Positions 17,628 through 26,523 are shown, counted from the stretch's first letter. The stretch is DNA of 37,349 nucleotides from Prochloron didemni P4-Papua_New_Guinea (GCA_000252485.1 JH611016.1:1-37349), one strand, 5' to 3'. Notes: a model not told the origin generated them from the sequence alone. Numbers and translations are program-made.

Positions 17628-18104
17628 ATGCTAAAAGACATATTGGATGAAATTGATACGTTACTAGCTAATAATTATAAACATGTGTTTGACTCATTGC
17701 AGATAGGAGCAACTGAGAGTGAACTTGAACTTTTAAGGATCAAGTGCTTTTCAGGTGAGCAAGTCCCACAGGATTTAGAAACCCTATACAAGTGGCATAA
17801 TGGTCAGACTGGATACTACTCTCTCAACCAAGAGGATAACCGAACCTTGTTGTCTATCAGTGAAGTTATCGAGGCATGGAAATTTATGAACGATCCTATG
17901 GAAGAGATCTTAGAGCCATGGTCTAAATCCTGGATACCAATCTTAGACAATGGTGCAGGTGATTATATTGTATATGAGAGTGAGGGAATCCAAACGGGCA
18001 AGCTTATTAGTTATTGGCATGATGATGAAGAGCGTTGGGTTGAATTTGAAAATCTAGAAAGCTGGGCTCAAGCTGTATTAAAATATACAAAAGATGTAAA
18101 TTAG
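17628..18104 (+). CDS. SMI1/KNR4 (SUKH) family protein
   Basis: The 158-residue protein has the SUKH superfamily pattern: a helical N-terminus, the core ESELELLRIKCF...VPQDLETLYKWHNG, then LLSISEVIEAWKFM and WIPILDNGAGDYIVYE, with a C-terminal FENLESWAQAVLKY helix. Bacterial members often are immunity proteins that neutralise polymorphic or contact-dependent nuclease toxins. No toxin gene is adjacent, so it may be an orphan immunity gene or a housekeeping member. A strong AGGAG lies 7 nt before the ATG. Confidence 0.85.
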   Translation: MLKDILDEIDTLLANNYKHVFDSLQIGATESELELLRIKCFSGEQVPQDLETLYKWHNGQTGYYSLNQEDNRTLLSISEVIEAWKFMNDPMEEILEPWSKSWIPILDNGAGDYIVYESEGIQTGKLISYWHDDEERWVEFENLESWAQAVLKYTKDVN

Positions 18105-18335
18105 GAATAGTTCTCTTCAACTCAATGTTTTTTTACCCAATAGATTTCATAGCCAAGAAACCGGGTTTCTAACCCCGGCCTTTAGTCTAAATTTAGTCTA
18201 AATCTAGACTAGCGATCGCTTCTAGAAAAAGCCACACAATAAAGAATAAAGAGTTTTTTTATTAGTTACTAAAGAATCTTGATCGCAGTCTTCTGTCGTT
18301 TCAATTTGATTATTTTAGAAATTATTTGCTCTATA

Positions 18336-18560
18336 CTACTCGATTTTCCATTCACTTTCTGGAATTTTGGCACTAAGCATAATGTTGCGTAGAGTGCCGA
18401 TGGGAATATTTCGTCCTTTGTGATAAGGAACAATAGCTTTCAGTTTTGATTCCAGATTGCGCCACTTACGATGACTTCCTTTCTGAGAAACTAACTCAAA
18501 TCCATATCGCAATAAAATACTTTCTACCTCATCAGCATTCATCCGTCTAATACGAGTCAT
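18336..18560 (-). CDS. hicA: HicA family mRNA interferase toxin
   Basis: A 74-residue toxin with the double-stranded-RNA-binding fold of HicA. The catalytic His is in the family motif GSHRKW, preceded by NADEVESILLRYGFELVSQK and followed by VPYHKGRNIPIGTLRNIM. HicA cleaves mRNA and is blocked by HicB. Its ATG overlaps the end of hicB by 4 nt, giving an antitoxin-first operon. Length is normal, so it may be active. Confidence 0.93.
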   Translation of the reverse strand: MTRIRRMNADEVESILLRYGFELVSQKGSHRKWRNLESKLKAIVPYHKGRNIPIGTLRNIMLSAKIPESEWKIE

Positions 18561-18760
18561 CCTATTGATACCTCTCGTACAACAGTGCCCGATTTTAATT
18601 CGATGGGATCTGGTTCTAAATAAAGAGCGATCGCCTCGCGAATATTTTCTAAGGCTTCTTCTTCAGTTTCCCCCGCTGAGGCGCAACCGGGTAATTCCGG
18701 ACACCAAACCGCCCAATCTCCCGTTTCTGAATCGATTTCAAGAATAACACGCCATTTCAT
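18557..18760 (-). CDS. hicB: HicB family antitoxin
   Basis: A 67-residue HicB antitoxin with the partial RNase-H-like fold: a Trp- and acid-rich strand pair (DWAVWCPELPGCASAGET) followed by EEEALENIREAIALYLE. It lacks the C-terminal DNA-binding domain that longer HicB proteins have, so autoregulation may differ. It precedes hicA and overlaps it by 4 nt. Immediately before its ATG, in the coding sense, lies a long AACAAAC array with no ribosome site. Confidence 0.9.
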   Translation of the reverse strand: MKWRVILEIDSETGDWAVWCPELPGCASAGETEEEALENIREAIALYLEPDPIELKSGTVVREVSIG

Positions 18761-18852
18761 GTTGTTTGTTGTTTGTTGTTTGTTATTTGTTGTTTGTTGT
18801 TTGTTGTTTGTTGTTTGTTGTTTGTTATTTGTTGTTTGTTATTTGTTGTTTA
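18761..18852. repeat. TTGTTTG heptamer array, about 12 copies
   Basis: Tandem 7-bp units TTGTTTG with TTATTTG variants. On the coding strand of hicB the array reads AACAAAC and touches the ATG. A TTGTTTGTGAATTTT unit recurs at 18900. The gap to 18954 holds nothing else. Confidence 0.9.
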
Positions 18853-18954
18853 TGAATTTTGGCTGCTGTTCTCAATCATAGTGTTCATTGAATCATAGTT
18901 TGTTGTTTGTGAATTTTCGCTGCTGTTTTCAATATATTATATTATTCAATAATC

Positions 18955-19575
18955 TTACAACTGTAATTCTCTAATAGCAACTCCCGTACCTACCTCTGCA
19001 GCTCGCTGCAAAACGAAATCGCTTATCTGGAATAAATCAATCTTGGGAAAATAAAGGCTGAGGGAGCGTAACTCATACCCACCCTGTTGCAAACCGTAAA
19101 TTTTCAATTTCTTGTTCTTCAATAACCAAACTTCCGGTACTTGATAAGCAAGATAATCATTAATGTTAGTATAATTAGTAACATCAATTTCAATGGCTAA
19201 ATCCGGGGGTGGTTCAACTTTCCAATTAATCCGGTCTTTCCCTACTGCTGCCTGCCAATTATTGATATAAAAGCAATAATCTGGTTCAATTCCATGTTCT
19301 TGGGGCAACTCCATGGTTATAGGAGTAAATGCTTCGTAATTACGATTCTGTTTATCTAGCAGTACTTCAACTATTCTGGCTAACAAATGGGCTTCTCGTC
19401 CATGTCTGGGCATGGGACTCATAAGAAAAATCCCTCCATTGCAATATTTTATCCGGGGAATCGAACCATCCCCTCGACTTTCACAAAGTGCTTGATAATC
19501 TTCCCAAGTTCCCGGTATTTGTACCACGGTTCCCGGTGGTAGTTTGGTTTTTTCTTTCGAGATAACTGCGTACAT
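18955..19575 (-). CDS. Uma2 family (DUF820) endonuclease-like protein
   Basis: The 206-residue protein has the PD-(D/E)XK-like Uma2/DUF820 fold, expanded in cyanobacteria. Visible motifs are GTWEDYQALCE, MSPMPRHGREA, the acidic EPDYCFYI and DLAIEIDVTNY with catalytic Asp/Glu, and PEVWLLKN. Family members are predicted nucleases of uncertain role, many associated with mobile DNA. It stands alone between repeats. The ATG at 19575 has a weak purine stretch upstream. Confidence 0.9.
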   Translation of the reverse strand: MYAVISKEKTKLPPGTVVQIPGTWEDYQALCESRGDGSIPRIKYCNGGIFLMSPMPRHGREAHLLARIVEVLLDKQNRNYEAFTPITMELPQEHGIEPDYCFYINNWQAAVGKDRINWKVEPPPDLAIEIDVTNYTNINDYLAYQVPEVWLLKNKKLKIYGLQQGGYELRSLSLYFPKIDLFQISDFVLQRAAEVGTGVAIRELQL

Positions 19576-19807
19576 TATCTTTTCCTTTAATTAATATCAT
19601 CCTAGTCATTTGTAGGGTGCGTTACGAACGCACCACACTACCCATAGCTACAGATACAATAGTGTTATAAACATTAGCATTTGCAATAATTCGATAATTT
19701 TTGGTATAGCTAGGTGAAAGACTAATTTTTAACCACAGACTTCGACTCCGCTCAGTCGAACGATGAACACAGATAAACACAGATGATTTAATTGATAGAA
19801 TTTTTTC

Positions 19808-19837
19808 GTAGGGTGGGCATTGCCCACCACAACATCT
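19808..19837. repeat. 30-bp dispersed palindrome, second copy
   Basis: Inverted copy of the module at 5251-5280, differing at two bases. A related GTAGGGTGCGTTACG module lies at 19613. Confidence 0.65.
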
Positions 19838-19858
19838 ATGGCTATGTTAGATTTGAGA

Positions 19859-20104
19859 TTATTTTAACCCCATAAAAGCATTGATTTCCTCCTCCAACCA
19901 GTATTTCTCCCCTTTAGTCAGCAAACCTCCTAACTTTGAGACTATTTTCTTAGGCTCATTCTTATTTTCTTTTCTTTTACTGACCACTTTAGAAAATAAA
20001 AACTGTTCCCATTGAAATGTTTTGCTAGTTTTGCTAGTTTCAGTCGTAGGTTGGGTTGAGGTAACGAAACCCTTCGGCGACCCTCTGGGCAACGCCCTAC
20101 ACAA
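19859..20104 (-). pseudogene. C-terminal fragment of an unidentified protein
   Basis: The 81-codon frame starts in dispersed-repeat sequence (about residues 1-20) and only its C-terminal half looks like protein: KKIVSKLGGLLTKGEKYWLE followed by EEINAFMGLK. It is probably the 3' end of a gene cut off by repeat insertion. I do not recognise the family. Confidence 0.35.
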
Positions 20105-20210
20105 CTTGGTGCTGTTGGGTTTCGCTATCGCTTAACCCAACCTACAATTACTGTATTAACTCTATAATTTTTTAATTATAGTTATTTTTCGTAAGTTCCA
20201 CAAGAGAGAT

Positions 20211-20244
20211 AACTATCAACTGTCAACTGTCAACTATCAACTAT
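20211..20244. repeat. Heptamer array (CAACTGT/CAACTAT) beyond the peptidase stop
   Basis: About five 7-bp units lie 7 nt past the stop of the S9 peptidase; in that gene's sense they read GTTGATA and GTTGACA. Confidence 0.8.
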
Positions 20245-20250
20245 TAATGA

Positions 20251-22143
20251 TTACTTTAACTCAAAGACATCGGTGTAAAAGTTAAACTCAGCTTCTATGG
20301 CCTGTTTAATATTCTCTGCTTTCCGAAAACCGTGCTGTTCTCCGGGAAAAGCTACGTAAGCCACCTTCAAACCTTTCTTTTGCAACTGTTCCACCATCAT
20401 TTCTGCTTGATTGGGCGGAACCACTTTATCTTCCAGTCCTTGGAAAAAGATGATGGGACAGGAAAGACGGTCTGAAAAATGAATGGGCGATCGCGCTTCA
20501 TAAACTTCCTTGGCTTCCGGATATGGTCCCACCAAGCGATCTAAATAGCGAGACTCGAACTTGTGTGTATCTCGAACTAAGGCGAATATATCGCTAATAC
20601 CGTAATAACTGGCCCCGGCATGGAAAACATCTCGGAAAGTGAGGGCAGCTAAAGCAGTATAACCTCCCGCACTGCTGCCCGTGATCGCCAACCTCGTCCC
20701 ATCTACTTTTCCCTGTTCTACCAAATATTTGGCTCCGTTAACGCAATCATCCACATCTACAATCCCCCAGTTCCCCTCCAACCGCTGGCGATACTGCCGA
20801 CCATAGCCACTACTACCGCCATAGTTAACATCGAGTACGCCAAAACCTCGACTGGTCCAATATTGAATCTTTAAATTCAAATTCACAGAAGCCGCCGCAG
20901 TTGGTCCCCCGTGGCTTTTTACTAGTAGAGGGGGTAAAGAGCCAGCCGGTGCAGTATAGTTTTTATTTTTCGGGGCATAATACCAACCGTAGGCAGTTAA
21001 ACCTGATTCTGTGGGAAAGGCGATGGCTTCGGGAACGGAAAGAAATGCTGGGTCAATTTCTAATTGGCTAGAACGCTTTAAAATCTGAATCTGTCCCAGG
21101 GAGTTGTTCTTCAACTCCTGACTAACTACCGCTGTGCTTTCTGTAGGAGAACCACCGATAAAAACAATCTCCTTTTCCCTAACTTGAAGACACCAAATAT
21201 TGGTATAAGGACTGTCTAACTTCTGCAGTTGCTTGTTCTTGAGGTCAATATAAGCCAAATGCCAGCTACCGTTGTGACTGTAAGTACAAACCAAACTATC
21301 AGTACCAGCAAAACCATAGGTGGAAATGCCAAACACCCAATGGGGATAGTTAAACTCTCCTTCTATAGAGGATAAACAGTCAATCTGGCCTTGTTTACTA
21401 TAGCGATAGAGATGCATCCAACCAGAGCGATCGCTAGAGAAATACAACTTCCCATCTGGGGACCATTTCGGTTCTGCCACCGACTCACCTGTTCCACCAG
21501 CAATTAACTCCGCCTCTGCCAACACACCATTTTCCTCAATCTCAGCCAACCACAACTGAGAACTATCCCAAGGCATATCCGGGTGATTCCAACTGATCCA
21601 GGCTAACTGAGTTCCATCTGGACTGAGACGAGGAGAAGAATAAAAATCCTCACCGGAAACCAACACTGACACCTTACCCGAGTCTAACGCCACCGCCACT
21701 AGAGTATTTTCTGCTTCTTCATCGGCTTTACTATGGTCTTCACAGACGCAGATGAGGCGATTTCTTGGAGAATCTAAAATAAAATCTGTATAGCGTCGTT
21801 TCCCTTCCTCTGTCAGCGGTTCCGGTGGAGAATTGAGTTCTTGACGATAGATACGTTGGTCCTGATAATTGGAGAAATAAACAATACCGGACTCTACCAG
21901 AAAAGCCCCTCCGCCATATTCGTGGACCCGAGTGCGCACGTTATAAGGTTCCGGAGTCACCTGGGTTACTTCACCATCTTTGGTGCGTCGCATCAGGACG
22001 TTGCGACCCCCTTCCTCCGGTCTTCCCTCCAACCAATAGATATGGTCCCCGTCCAGGCTAACTGCCGATAGTGAAATAGTACTGGCAACGATGGAATCTG
22101 CTGAAATTGGGGATTTCCAAGAACCAAAAGGGGCGAATCTCAT
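20251..22143 (-). CDS. S9 family prolyl-oligopeptidase-like peptidase
   Basis: A 630-residue cytosolic serine peptidase. The N-terminal 350 residues form a beta-propeller with TolB-like blades (SPDGTQLAWISWNHPD, EPKWSPDGKLYFSSDRSG). The C-terminal alpha/beta-hydrolase domain has the nucleophile elbow TGSSAGG with Ser491, Asp572 in GLEDKVVP and His604 in GEQHGF. This fits the acylaminoacyl-peptidase/dipeptidyl-aminopeptidase branch of S9, which removes blocked or short N-terminal peptides. There is no signal peptide. Length is normal and no neighbour suggests a pathway. Confidence 0.94.
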   Translation of the reverse strand: MRFAPFGSWKSPISADSIVASTISLSAVSLDGDHIYWLEGRPEEGGRNVLMRRTKDGEVTQVTPEPYNVRTRVHEYGGGAFLVESGIVYFSNYQDQRIYRQELNSPPEPLTEEGKRRYTDFILDSPRNRLICVCEDHSKADEEAENTLVAVALDSGKVSVLVSGEDFYSSPRLSPDGTQLAWISWNHPDMPWDSSQLWLAEIEENGVLAEAELIAGGTGESVAEPKWSPDGKLYFSSDRSGWMHLYRYSKQGQIDCLSSIEGEFNYPHWVFGISTYGFAGTDSLVCTYSHNGSWHLAYIDLKNKQLQKLDSPYTNIWCLQVREKEIVFIGGSPTESTAVVSQELKNNSLGQIQILKRSSQLEIDPAFLSVPEAIAFPTESGLTAYGWYYAPKNKNYTAPAGSLPPLLVKSHGGPTAAASVNLNLKIQYWTSRGFGVLDVNYGGSSGYGRQYRQRLEGNWGIVDVDDCVNGAKYLVEQGKVDGTRLAITGSSAGGYTALAALTFRDVFHAGASYYGISDIFALVRDTHKFESRYLDRLVGPYPEAKEVYEARSPIHFSDRLSCPIIFFQGLEDKVVPPNQAEMMVEQLQKKGLKVAYVAFPGEQHGFRKAENIKQAIEAEFNFYTDVFELK

Positions 22144-22232
22144 GATATTAGATTAAATACAAAAATATTTACTAGAAATAGTTTATTGCATTATAGTACC
22201 AATTATCTAAAAAATGATAAACTATTGCCAAG

Positions 22233-22282
22233 ATCGAGATAACCTTAAAGCTAGTTCCGAGTTAATAGGTTAATTTCCATTT
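22233..22282 (-). pseudogene. Relic of a higA antitoxin gene
   Basis: Read on the minus strand this gives NGN-stop-PINSELALRLSR, identical apart from the stop to part of HigA at 31232-31555; the DNA matches over about 50 bp. It sits in a gap with no other gene (22144-22308). Confidence 0.6.
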
Positions 22283-22308
22283 ATTTCATAGGGTTTCTCG
22301 GTCATGAG

Positions 22309-22345
22309 GTACACCTATAAACCTGCGGACTGCTTCTGCACCTAT
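22309..22345 (-). repeat. 37-bp repeat R3, copy b
   Basis: Exact reverse complement of 15320-15356; its end overlaps the TATAGC end of M3. Confidence 0.7.
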
Positions 22346-22564
22346 AGCAATGAGCAATGAACAATTAACAATGAACACTCTCGCGTAGCGGCCCCTGCAC
22401 TTCGGCGACCCTCTGTGACCGCGAAGTCGAAGGGCAGTGCAGGCAATTAAGAGGTTGATAAGAAAAATGCGCATGCACGCTTTATACAAAGGTGATCCAG
22501 CCGATGCAGTACCTTTGTATAAAGAATGTAGCATGTAAAGACACTTTACTCGCGAAGCGCTATA
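22343..22564 (+). mobile_element. MITE copy M3, with an extra internal repeat
   Basis: Begins TATAGCAATGAGCAATG, carries the TACAAAGGTGATCCAGC / GTACCTTTGTA palindrome and TGTAGCATGTAAAGACAC, and ends GCGCTATA. About 70 bp of CTTCGGCGACC-type dispersed repeat is inserted in its left half. Confidence 0.65.
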
Positions 22565-22576
22565 TTTCTCTATACC

Positions 22577-23031
22577 TCACAAGTATGAGAAATGCTATAT
22601 ATACTGGACCATGAACCTGTTTACTATTTCCTCAGAGCAACCTTGGAGAGCAGTTCGACGACCCGGTCCCTGAGCGTAGTCGAAGGGCACCGCAAGCAGT
22701 ATAACTCGACCGAATCTGAAAATTGACAACAAGCTAAAACCTAAGAGTAATAAGGCTTTTCGAGTTTCTGCCATAATAGCCCAGATGTTCTTCAATTCAA
22801 CATGTTTGAATTTTGAATTTTGAATTTTGAATTCGACGGTCGGGAGCTATCAACTGTCCACTCGACCGAATCTGAAAATTGACAACAAGCTAAAACCTAA
22901 GAGGGATAAGGCTTTTGCAAGTTTCTGCCATTTTTTGCCCAGATGTTCGCCACGAATTAAATTTTGAATTTTGAATTTTGAATTTTGAATTCGACCTCAG
23001 GAGCTATCAACTGTCAACTGCTATATATAAT
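22577..23031 (-). repeat. Repeat R2, copies b and c in tandem
   Basis: Two reverse copies of the element at 14938-15300. Copy b (22577-22850) includes the right end and an open MAETRKALLLLGFSLLSI frame. Copy c (22851-23031) is shorter, and a one-base change after ATGGCAGAAACT breaks that frame. GAATTTT heptamers lie in both. Confidence 0.6.
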
Positions 23032-23054
23032 TACAGTAATCATCATAATAGACA

Positions 23055-23333
23055 ATGTTTGGTCAAATTCACTATTTAATTAGGTCTAGACAGGACGGCA
23101 AGTATTTGGTTGCCCGTCCAAAACAACATCCAGCCACCTATTTATTAATCTTCCGGGAGCATTTCGATGCTCTCTCCTATCTCAATAACCACAGTGGAGG
23201 ACTCACAGACCGTTTCGCTGTAGAGTCGTTATCGGGAACTCAGTTAAAAGGGTTGCTACAACGCTGGGATTATCAAGGTATCGGTTTGGTGGAAGATCCC
23301 CTTATACCAACAATTCAATTTCTCTCCTCATAG
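23055..23333 (+). CDS. Conserved hypothetical protein upstream of dnaE
   Basis: A 92-residue soluble protein with YLIRSRQDGKYLVARP and LLIFREHFDALSYLNNH; the product ends at LSS. I do not recognise a named family, but it looks like a genuine cyanobacterial protein. It lies 71 nt before dnaE-N on the same strand and could be cotranscribed with it. Confidence 0.7.
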   Translation: MFGQIHYLIRSRQDGKYLVARPKQHPATYLLIFREHFDALSYLNNHSGGLTDRFAVESLSGTQLKGLLQRWDYQGIGLVEDPLIPTIQFLSS

Positions 23334-23404
23334 AGAACCTTTCCCTGCCCCTAGAATGCCATAGAACAAATCAAAATACCCACATTACTCAATGACTGAC
23401 TGCT

Positions 23405-26029
23405 ATGTCCTTTGTTTGCTTGCACGTTCACAGCGATTACAGCCTCTTAGACGGAGCCTCCCAACTTCAACCCCTGGTCGATCGCGCCGTAGAGTTGGGC
23501 ATGTCCGCCATCGCCCTCACCGACCACGGTGTCATGTACGGGGCGATCGAGTTAATGAAGGTTTGCCGCAATAAGAATATCAAACCCATTATTGGCAATG
23601 AAATGTATGTCATTAATGGAGATATTGAAGTTAAAAAGTCTAGAATTAGGAAATATCATCAAGTTGTTTTAGCCAAAAATACTCAAGGCTATCAGCATTT
23701 AGTTAAACTCACTACTCTTTCTCATCTCAAAGGTATCCAAGGAAAAGGGATTTTCTCTCGTCCTTGTATTAATAAGGAATTACTGCAAGAATATCATGAA
23801 GGTTTAATTGTCACCAGTGCTTGTCTGGGAGGCGAAATTCCCCAACAAATTCTTGCTGGGAAAGTAGAATCAGCCAAGGAAACTGCTAGTTGGTATAAAG
23901 AAGTATTTGGAGAAGATTTTTATTTAGAAATTCAAGACCACGGTTCCCAGGAAGATAGAATAGTTAATGTAGAAATCGTCAATCTTGCTCGGGAATTAGA
24001 GATTAAAATTGTCGCTACCAACGACTCCCATTTTACCTCATGTTACGACGTAGAAGCCCACGACGCTCTTCTTTGCATTCAAACAGCAAAATTAGTTACT
24101 GACGAAAAACGTTTGCGTTACAGCGGAACGGAATATGTTAAATCCGAAGAAGAGATGAAACTGCTGTTTCGGGACCACTTGGAAGATGAAGTTATTGCAG
24201 AGGCGATCGCCAACACCCAAGAAGTTGCCGACAAAGTTCAACCCTATAAAATCATGGGAGAACCCCGCATTCCCGAATATCCTATTCCCCCAGGTCATAC
24301 TGCGGATACTTACCTGGAAGAACAAACTTGGTTGGGACTGAAAGAAAGATTTAATTGTAGTAAAAGAGAAAAAATAAAACCTGTCTATACAGATAGATTG
24401 CGCTACGAGCTAAAAATGCTCCAGCAAATGGGTTTCTCCACTTATTTTTTAGTAGTTTGGGACTACATTAAACACGCGCGAGATAATGGCATTCCCGTGG
24501 GTCCCGGTCGGGGTTCTGCTGCCGGTTCTCTGGTAGCTTATGCCCTGAGAATTACCAATATTGACCCAGTACATCACGGTCTTTTATTCGAGCGTTTTCT
24601 CAACCCAGAAAGGAAATCCATGCCAGATGTAGATACGGATTTCTGTATTGAAAGAAGGGACGAAATGTTGGCATATGTGACGGAAAAATATGGAGAAGAT
24701 AAAGTAGCCCAAATTATCACTTTCAACCGCATGACTTCCAAAGCAGTATTGAGAGATGTCGGTAGGGTTTTAAACGTTCCCCTCAGCCAAGTTAATACCA
24801 TGGCGAAAATGATTCCTGTCGCTAGGGGAAAACCCGCTAAATTAAAAGTAATGATTTCAGAGGAAACCCCGGAACCTACATTTAAAGAAAGATACGATAG
24901 CGATGATAAAGTTCGCCGTTGGCTGGATATGGCCATGCGCATTGAAGGAACTAATAAAACCTTCGGCGTTCACGCAGCGGGAGTAGTAATTTCTTCCCAA
25001 CCTTTAGATGAAATAGTTCCTCTCCAAAGAAATAACGATGGAGCAGTAATTACCCAGTATTACATGGAAGATTTAGAAGCTCTGGGACTGCTGAAAATGG
25101 ATTTTCTCGGTTTGCGAAACCTCACTACCATTCAAAAAACTGTCCAATTAATTGAACAATATCAAGGACACCAATTAGATTTAGAGCAATTACCCTTAGA
25201 CGATCTCAAAGCATGGCAAGTTTTAGCTAAAGGCAGGGTCAAAAAATTACCCCCTGATGTAACTGAAACTTATCACCTTTTGAAAGACGGAAATTTAGAA
25301 GGAGTTTTTCAATTAGAATCGGAGGGAATGCGTCAAATCGTCAGGGACTTAAAGCCTACGGGAATAGAAGATATTTCCTCTATTTTAGCCCTCTATAGAC
25401 CCGGTCCTTTAGATGCAGGTTTAATACCCAAATTTATTAATCGGAAACATGGAAAAGAAGCAATTCAATATCAACACAAATTATTAGAACCAATCCTAGA
25501 AGAAACCTACGGAGTACTTTGCTACCAAGAGCAAATTATGCGCATGGCTCAAGATTTAGCAGGTTATTCTTTAGGACAGGCTGACTTATTGCGGCGGTGC
25601 ATGGGTAAAAAGAAAGTGGCTGAAATGGAAAAGCATCGAGAAAGGTTTATCGATGGTTCAGCTAAAAATGGGGTTAAAACAGAAATCGCCCAAGAATTAT
25701 TCGAGGAAATGATTAAGTTTGCTGAATATTGCTTGAGCTACGATACGGAAGTTCTGACTGTTGAATATGGTCCTATGCCTATTGGTAAAATTGTGGAAGA
25801 AAGAATTGATTGTACTGTCTATAGTGTAGATAAAAATGGCTTTATCTATACTCAACCTATCGCTCAATGGCATAATCGAAATACCCAAGAAGTATTTGCT
25901 TATTCCTTGGAAGATGGTTCCATTATTCGCGCTACTAAAGACCACAAGTTTATGACTGTGGAGGGGGAAATGGTTACTATTGAGGATATATTTCAGCAAG
26001 GATTAGAGTTGAAAATAGTTGATAGTTGA
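23405..26029 (+). CDS. dnaE-N: DNA polymerase III alpha subunit, N-terminal half, fused to split intein
   Basis: This gene encodes the first part of the replicative polymerase. Residues 1-775 contain the PHP domain ([22 protein letters not shown]) and the polymerase core with [16 protein letters not shown] and the catalytic PDVDTDF. At residue 776 the polymerase is interrupted after KFAEY by an intein N-fragment (99 residues). The C-terminal half must be encoded elsewhere with the matching intein C-fragment; trans protein splicing then yields intact DnaE, as in many cyanobacteria. The last residues and stop fall in an ATAGTTG array. Confidence 0.97.
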   Translation: MSFVCLHVHSDYSLLDGASQLQPLVDRAVELGMSAIALTDHGVMYGAIELMKVCRNKNIKPIIGNEMYVINGDIEVKKSRIRKYHQVVLAKNTQGYQHLVKLTTLSHLKGIQGKGIFSRPCINKELLQEYHEGLIVTSACLGGEIPQQILAGKVESAKETASWYKEVFGEDFYLEIQDHGSQEDRIVNVEIVNLARELEIKIVATNDSHFTSCYDVEAHDALLCIQTAKLVTDEKRLRYSGTEYVKSEEEMKLLFRDHLEDEVIAEAIANTQEVADKVQPYKIMGEPRIPEYPIPPGHTADTYLEEQTWLGLKERFNCSKREKIKPVYTDRLRYELKMLQQMGFSTYFLVVWDYIKHARDNGIPVGPGRGSAAGSLVAYALRITNIDPVHHGLLFERFLNPERKSMPDVDTDFCIERRDEMLAYVTEKYGEDKVAQIITFNRMTSKAVLRDVGRVLNVPLSQVNTMAKMIPVARGKPAKLKVMISEETPEPTFKERYDSDDKVRRWLDMAMRIEGTNKTFGVHAAGVVISSQPLDEIVPLQRNNDGAVITQYYMEDLEALGLLKMDFLGLRNLTTIQKTVQLIEQYQGHQLDLEQLPLDDLKAWQVLAKGRVKKLPPDVTETYHLLKDGNLEGVFQLESEGMRQIVRDLKPTGIEDISSILALYRPGPLDAGLIPKFINRKHGKEAIQYQHKLLEPILEETYGVLCYQEQIMRMAQDLAGYSLGQADLLRRCMGKKKVAEMEKHRERFIDGSAKNGVKTEIAQELFEEMIKFAEYCLSYDTEVLTVEYGPMPIGKIVEERIDCTVYSVDKNGFIYTQPIAQWHNRNTQEVFAYSLEDGSIIRATKDHKFMTVEGEMVTIEDIFQQGLELKIVDS
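25730..26026 (+). other. Split DnaE intein, N-terminal fragment
   Basis: The 99-residue segment starts with the catalytic Cys1 ([14 protein letters not shown], block A) and carries block [15 protein letters not shown] with Thr69 and His72. It is close to the Npu and Ssp DnaE inteins and, like them, has no homing endonuclease domain. The known intein-N fragments of this family are about 102-123 residues, so this one is near the short end and finishes in LKIVDS. Confidence 0.95.
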
Positions 26030-26056
26030 TAGTTGATAGTTGATAGTTGATAGTTG
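26015..26056. repeat. ATAGTTG heptamer array across the dnaE-N stop codon
   Basis: Six perfect units of ATAGTTG. The final VDS codons and the TGA stop of dnaE-N lie inside the array. Confidence 0.9.
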
Positions 26057-26121
26057 GCGTTGCATCTCTGTGGGAGCATTTGGATATATGCCCAAAATTT
26101 TTTCTTTATTTATCAATAGTT

Positions 26122-26316
26122 TCAGCTCATTGAAATTGGACTATCATCCCGCAATTGTGCAACGCCGTTTCCCCCAGTGGGGGGGACCAAGGGGGGGATG
26201 GGGCTAGACAAATTATAGGTACGATCTAAACGGACATGATATGAGAAATTCTTTCGGTAGGTGCGATGTTGCCCTTTTGCGGTATTCATGGTTATACTTA
26301 GTTCATCTGTTTTCAT
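26122..26316 (-). CDS. Short ORF behind a third copy of the repeat-gene leader
   Basis: A 64-codon frame beginning MKTDELSITMNTAKGQHRTY. Only the first 37 or so residues look coding; the rest (PIPPLVPPTGG) runs through G/C-run repeat sequence. I include it because the sequence directly upstream, 26317-26376, resembles the leaders of the two giant repeat genes. It may be the decayed start of another gene controlled the same way. No family recognised. Confidence 0.3.
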   Translation of the reverse strand: MKTDELSITMNTAKGQHRTYRKNFSYHVRLDRTYNLSSPIPPLVPPTGGNGVAQLRDDSPISMS

Positions 26317-26376
26317 AAATTGCTGGGGTATTTCCCCAGCACTTCACTTGTTTGTTCTACAACAAAAACTGCAATC
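26317..26376 (-). promoter_or_regulatory. Third, decayed copy of the repeat-gene leader
   Basis: The hairpin TGCTGGGG-TATTT-CCCCAGCA (26321-26341) followed by ACTTGTTTGTTCTA and CAATCTA aligns in order with 28490-28548 (roughly three quarters identical over the last 33 bases by eye). It is cut off by MITE M4 at 26377. Confidence 0.5.
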
Positions 26377-26523
26377 TATAGCGCTTCCCGCTGGTGTCTT
26401 TACATGATAAGTTGTAGTATATACTACAGCTGCTGTATCACCTTTGTATAAAGCCTGAAACCTAGTCATAGCCATCTTTATGAATTTTGAATTTTAAATT
26501 TTGAATTGTGCGTAGCGCTATAT
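26377..26523 (-). mobile_element. MITE copy M4, full-length, ending at a stop codon
   Basis: About 147 bp bounded by TATAGCGC and GTAGCGCTATA. It combines the GGTGTCTTTACATG / CACCTTTGTATAAAG half shared with M1-M3 and the CCTGAAACCTAGTCATAGCC half shared with M5 and M6, so it links both sets. It reaches the TGA of the repeat protein gene. The flanks fit a TA target. Confidence 0.75.
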
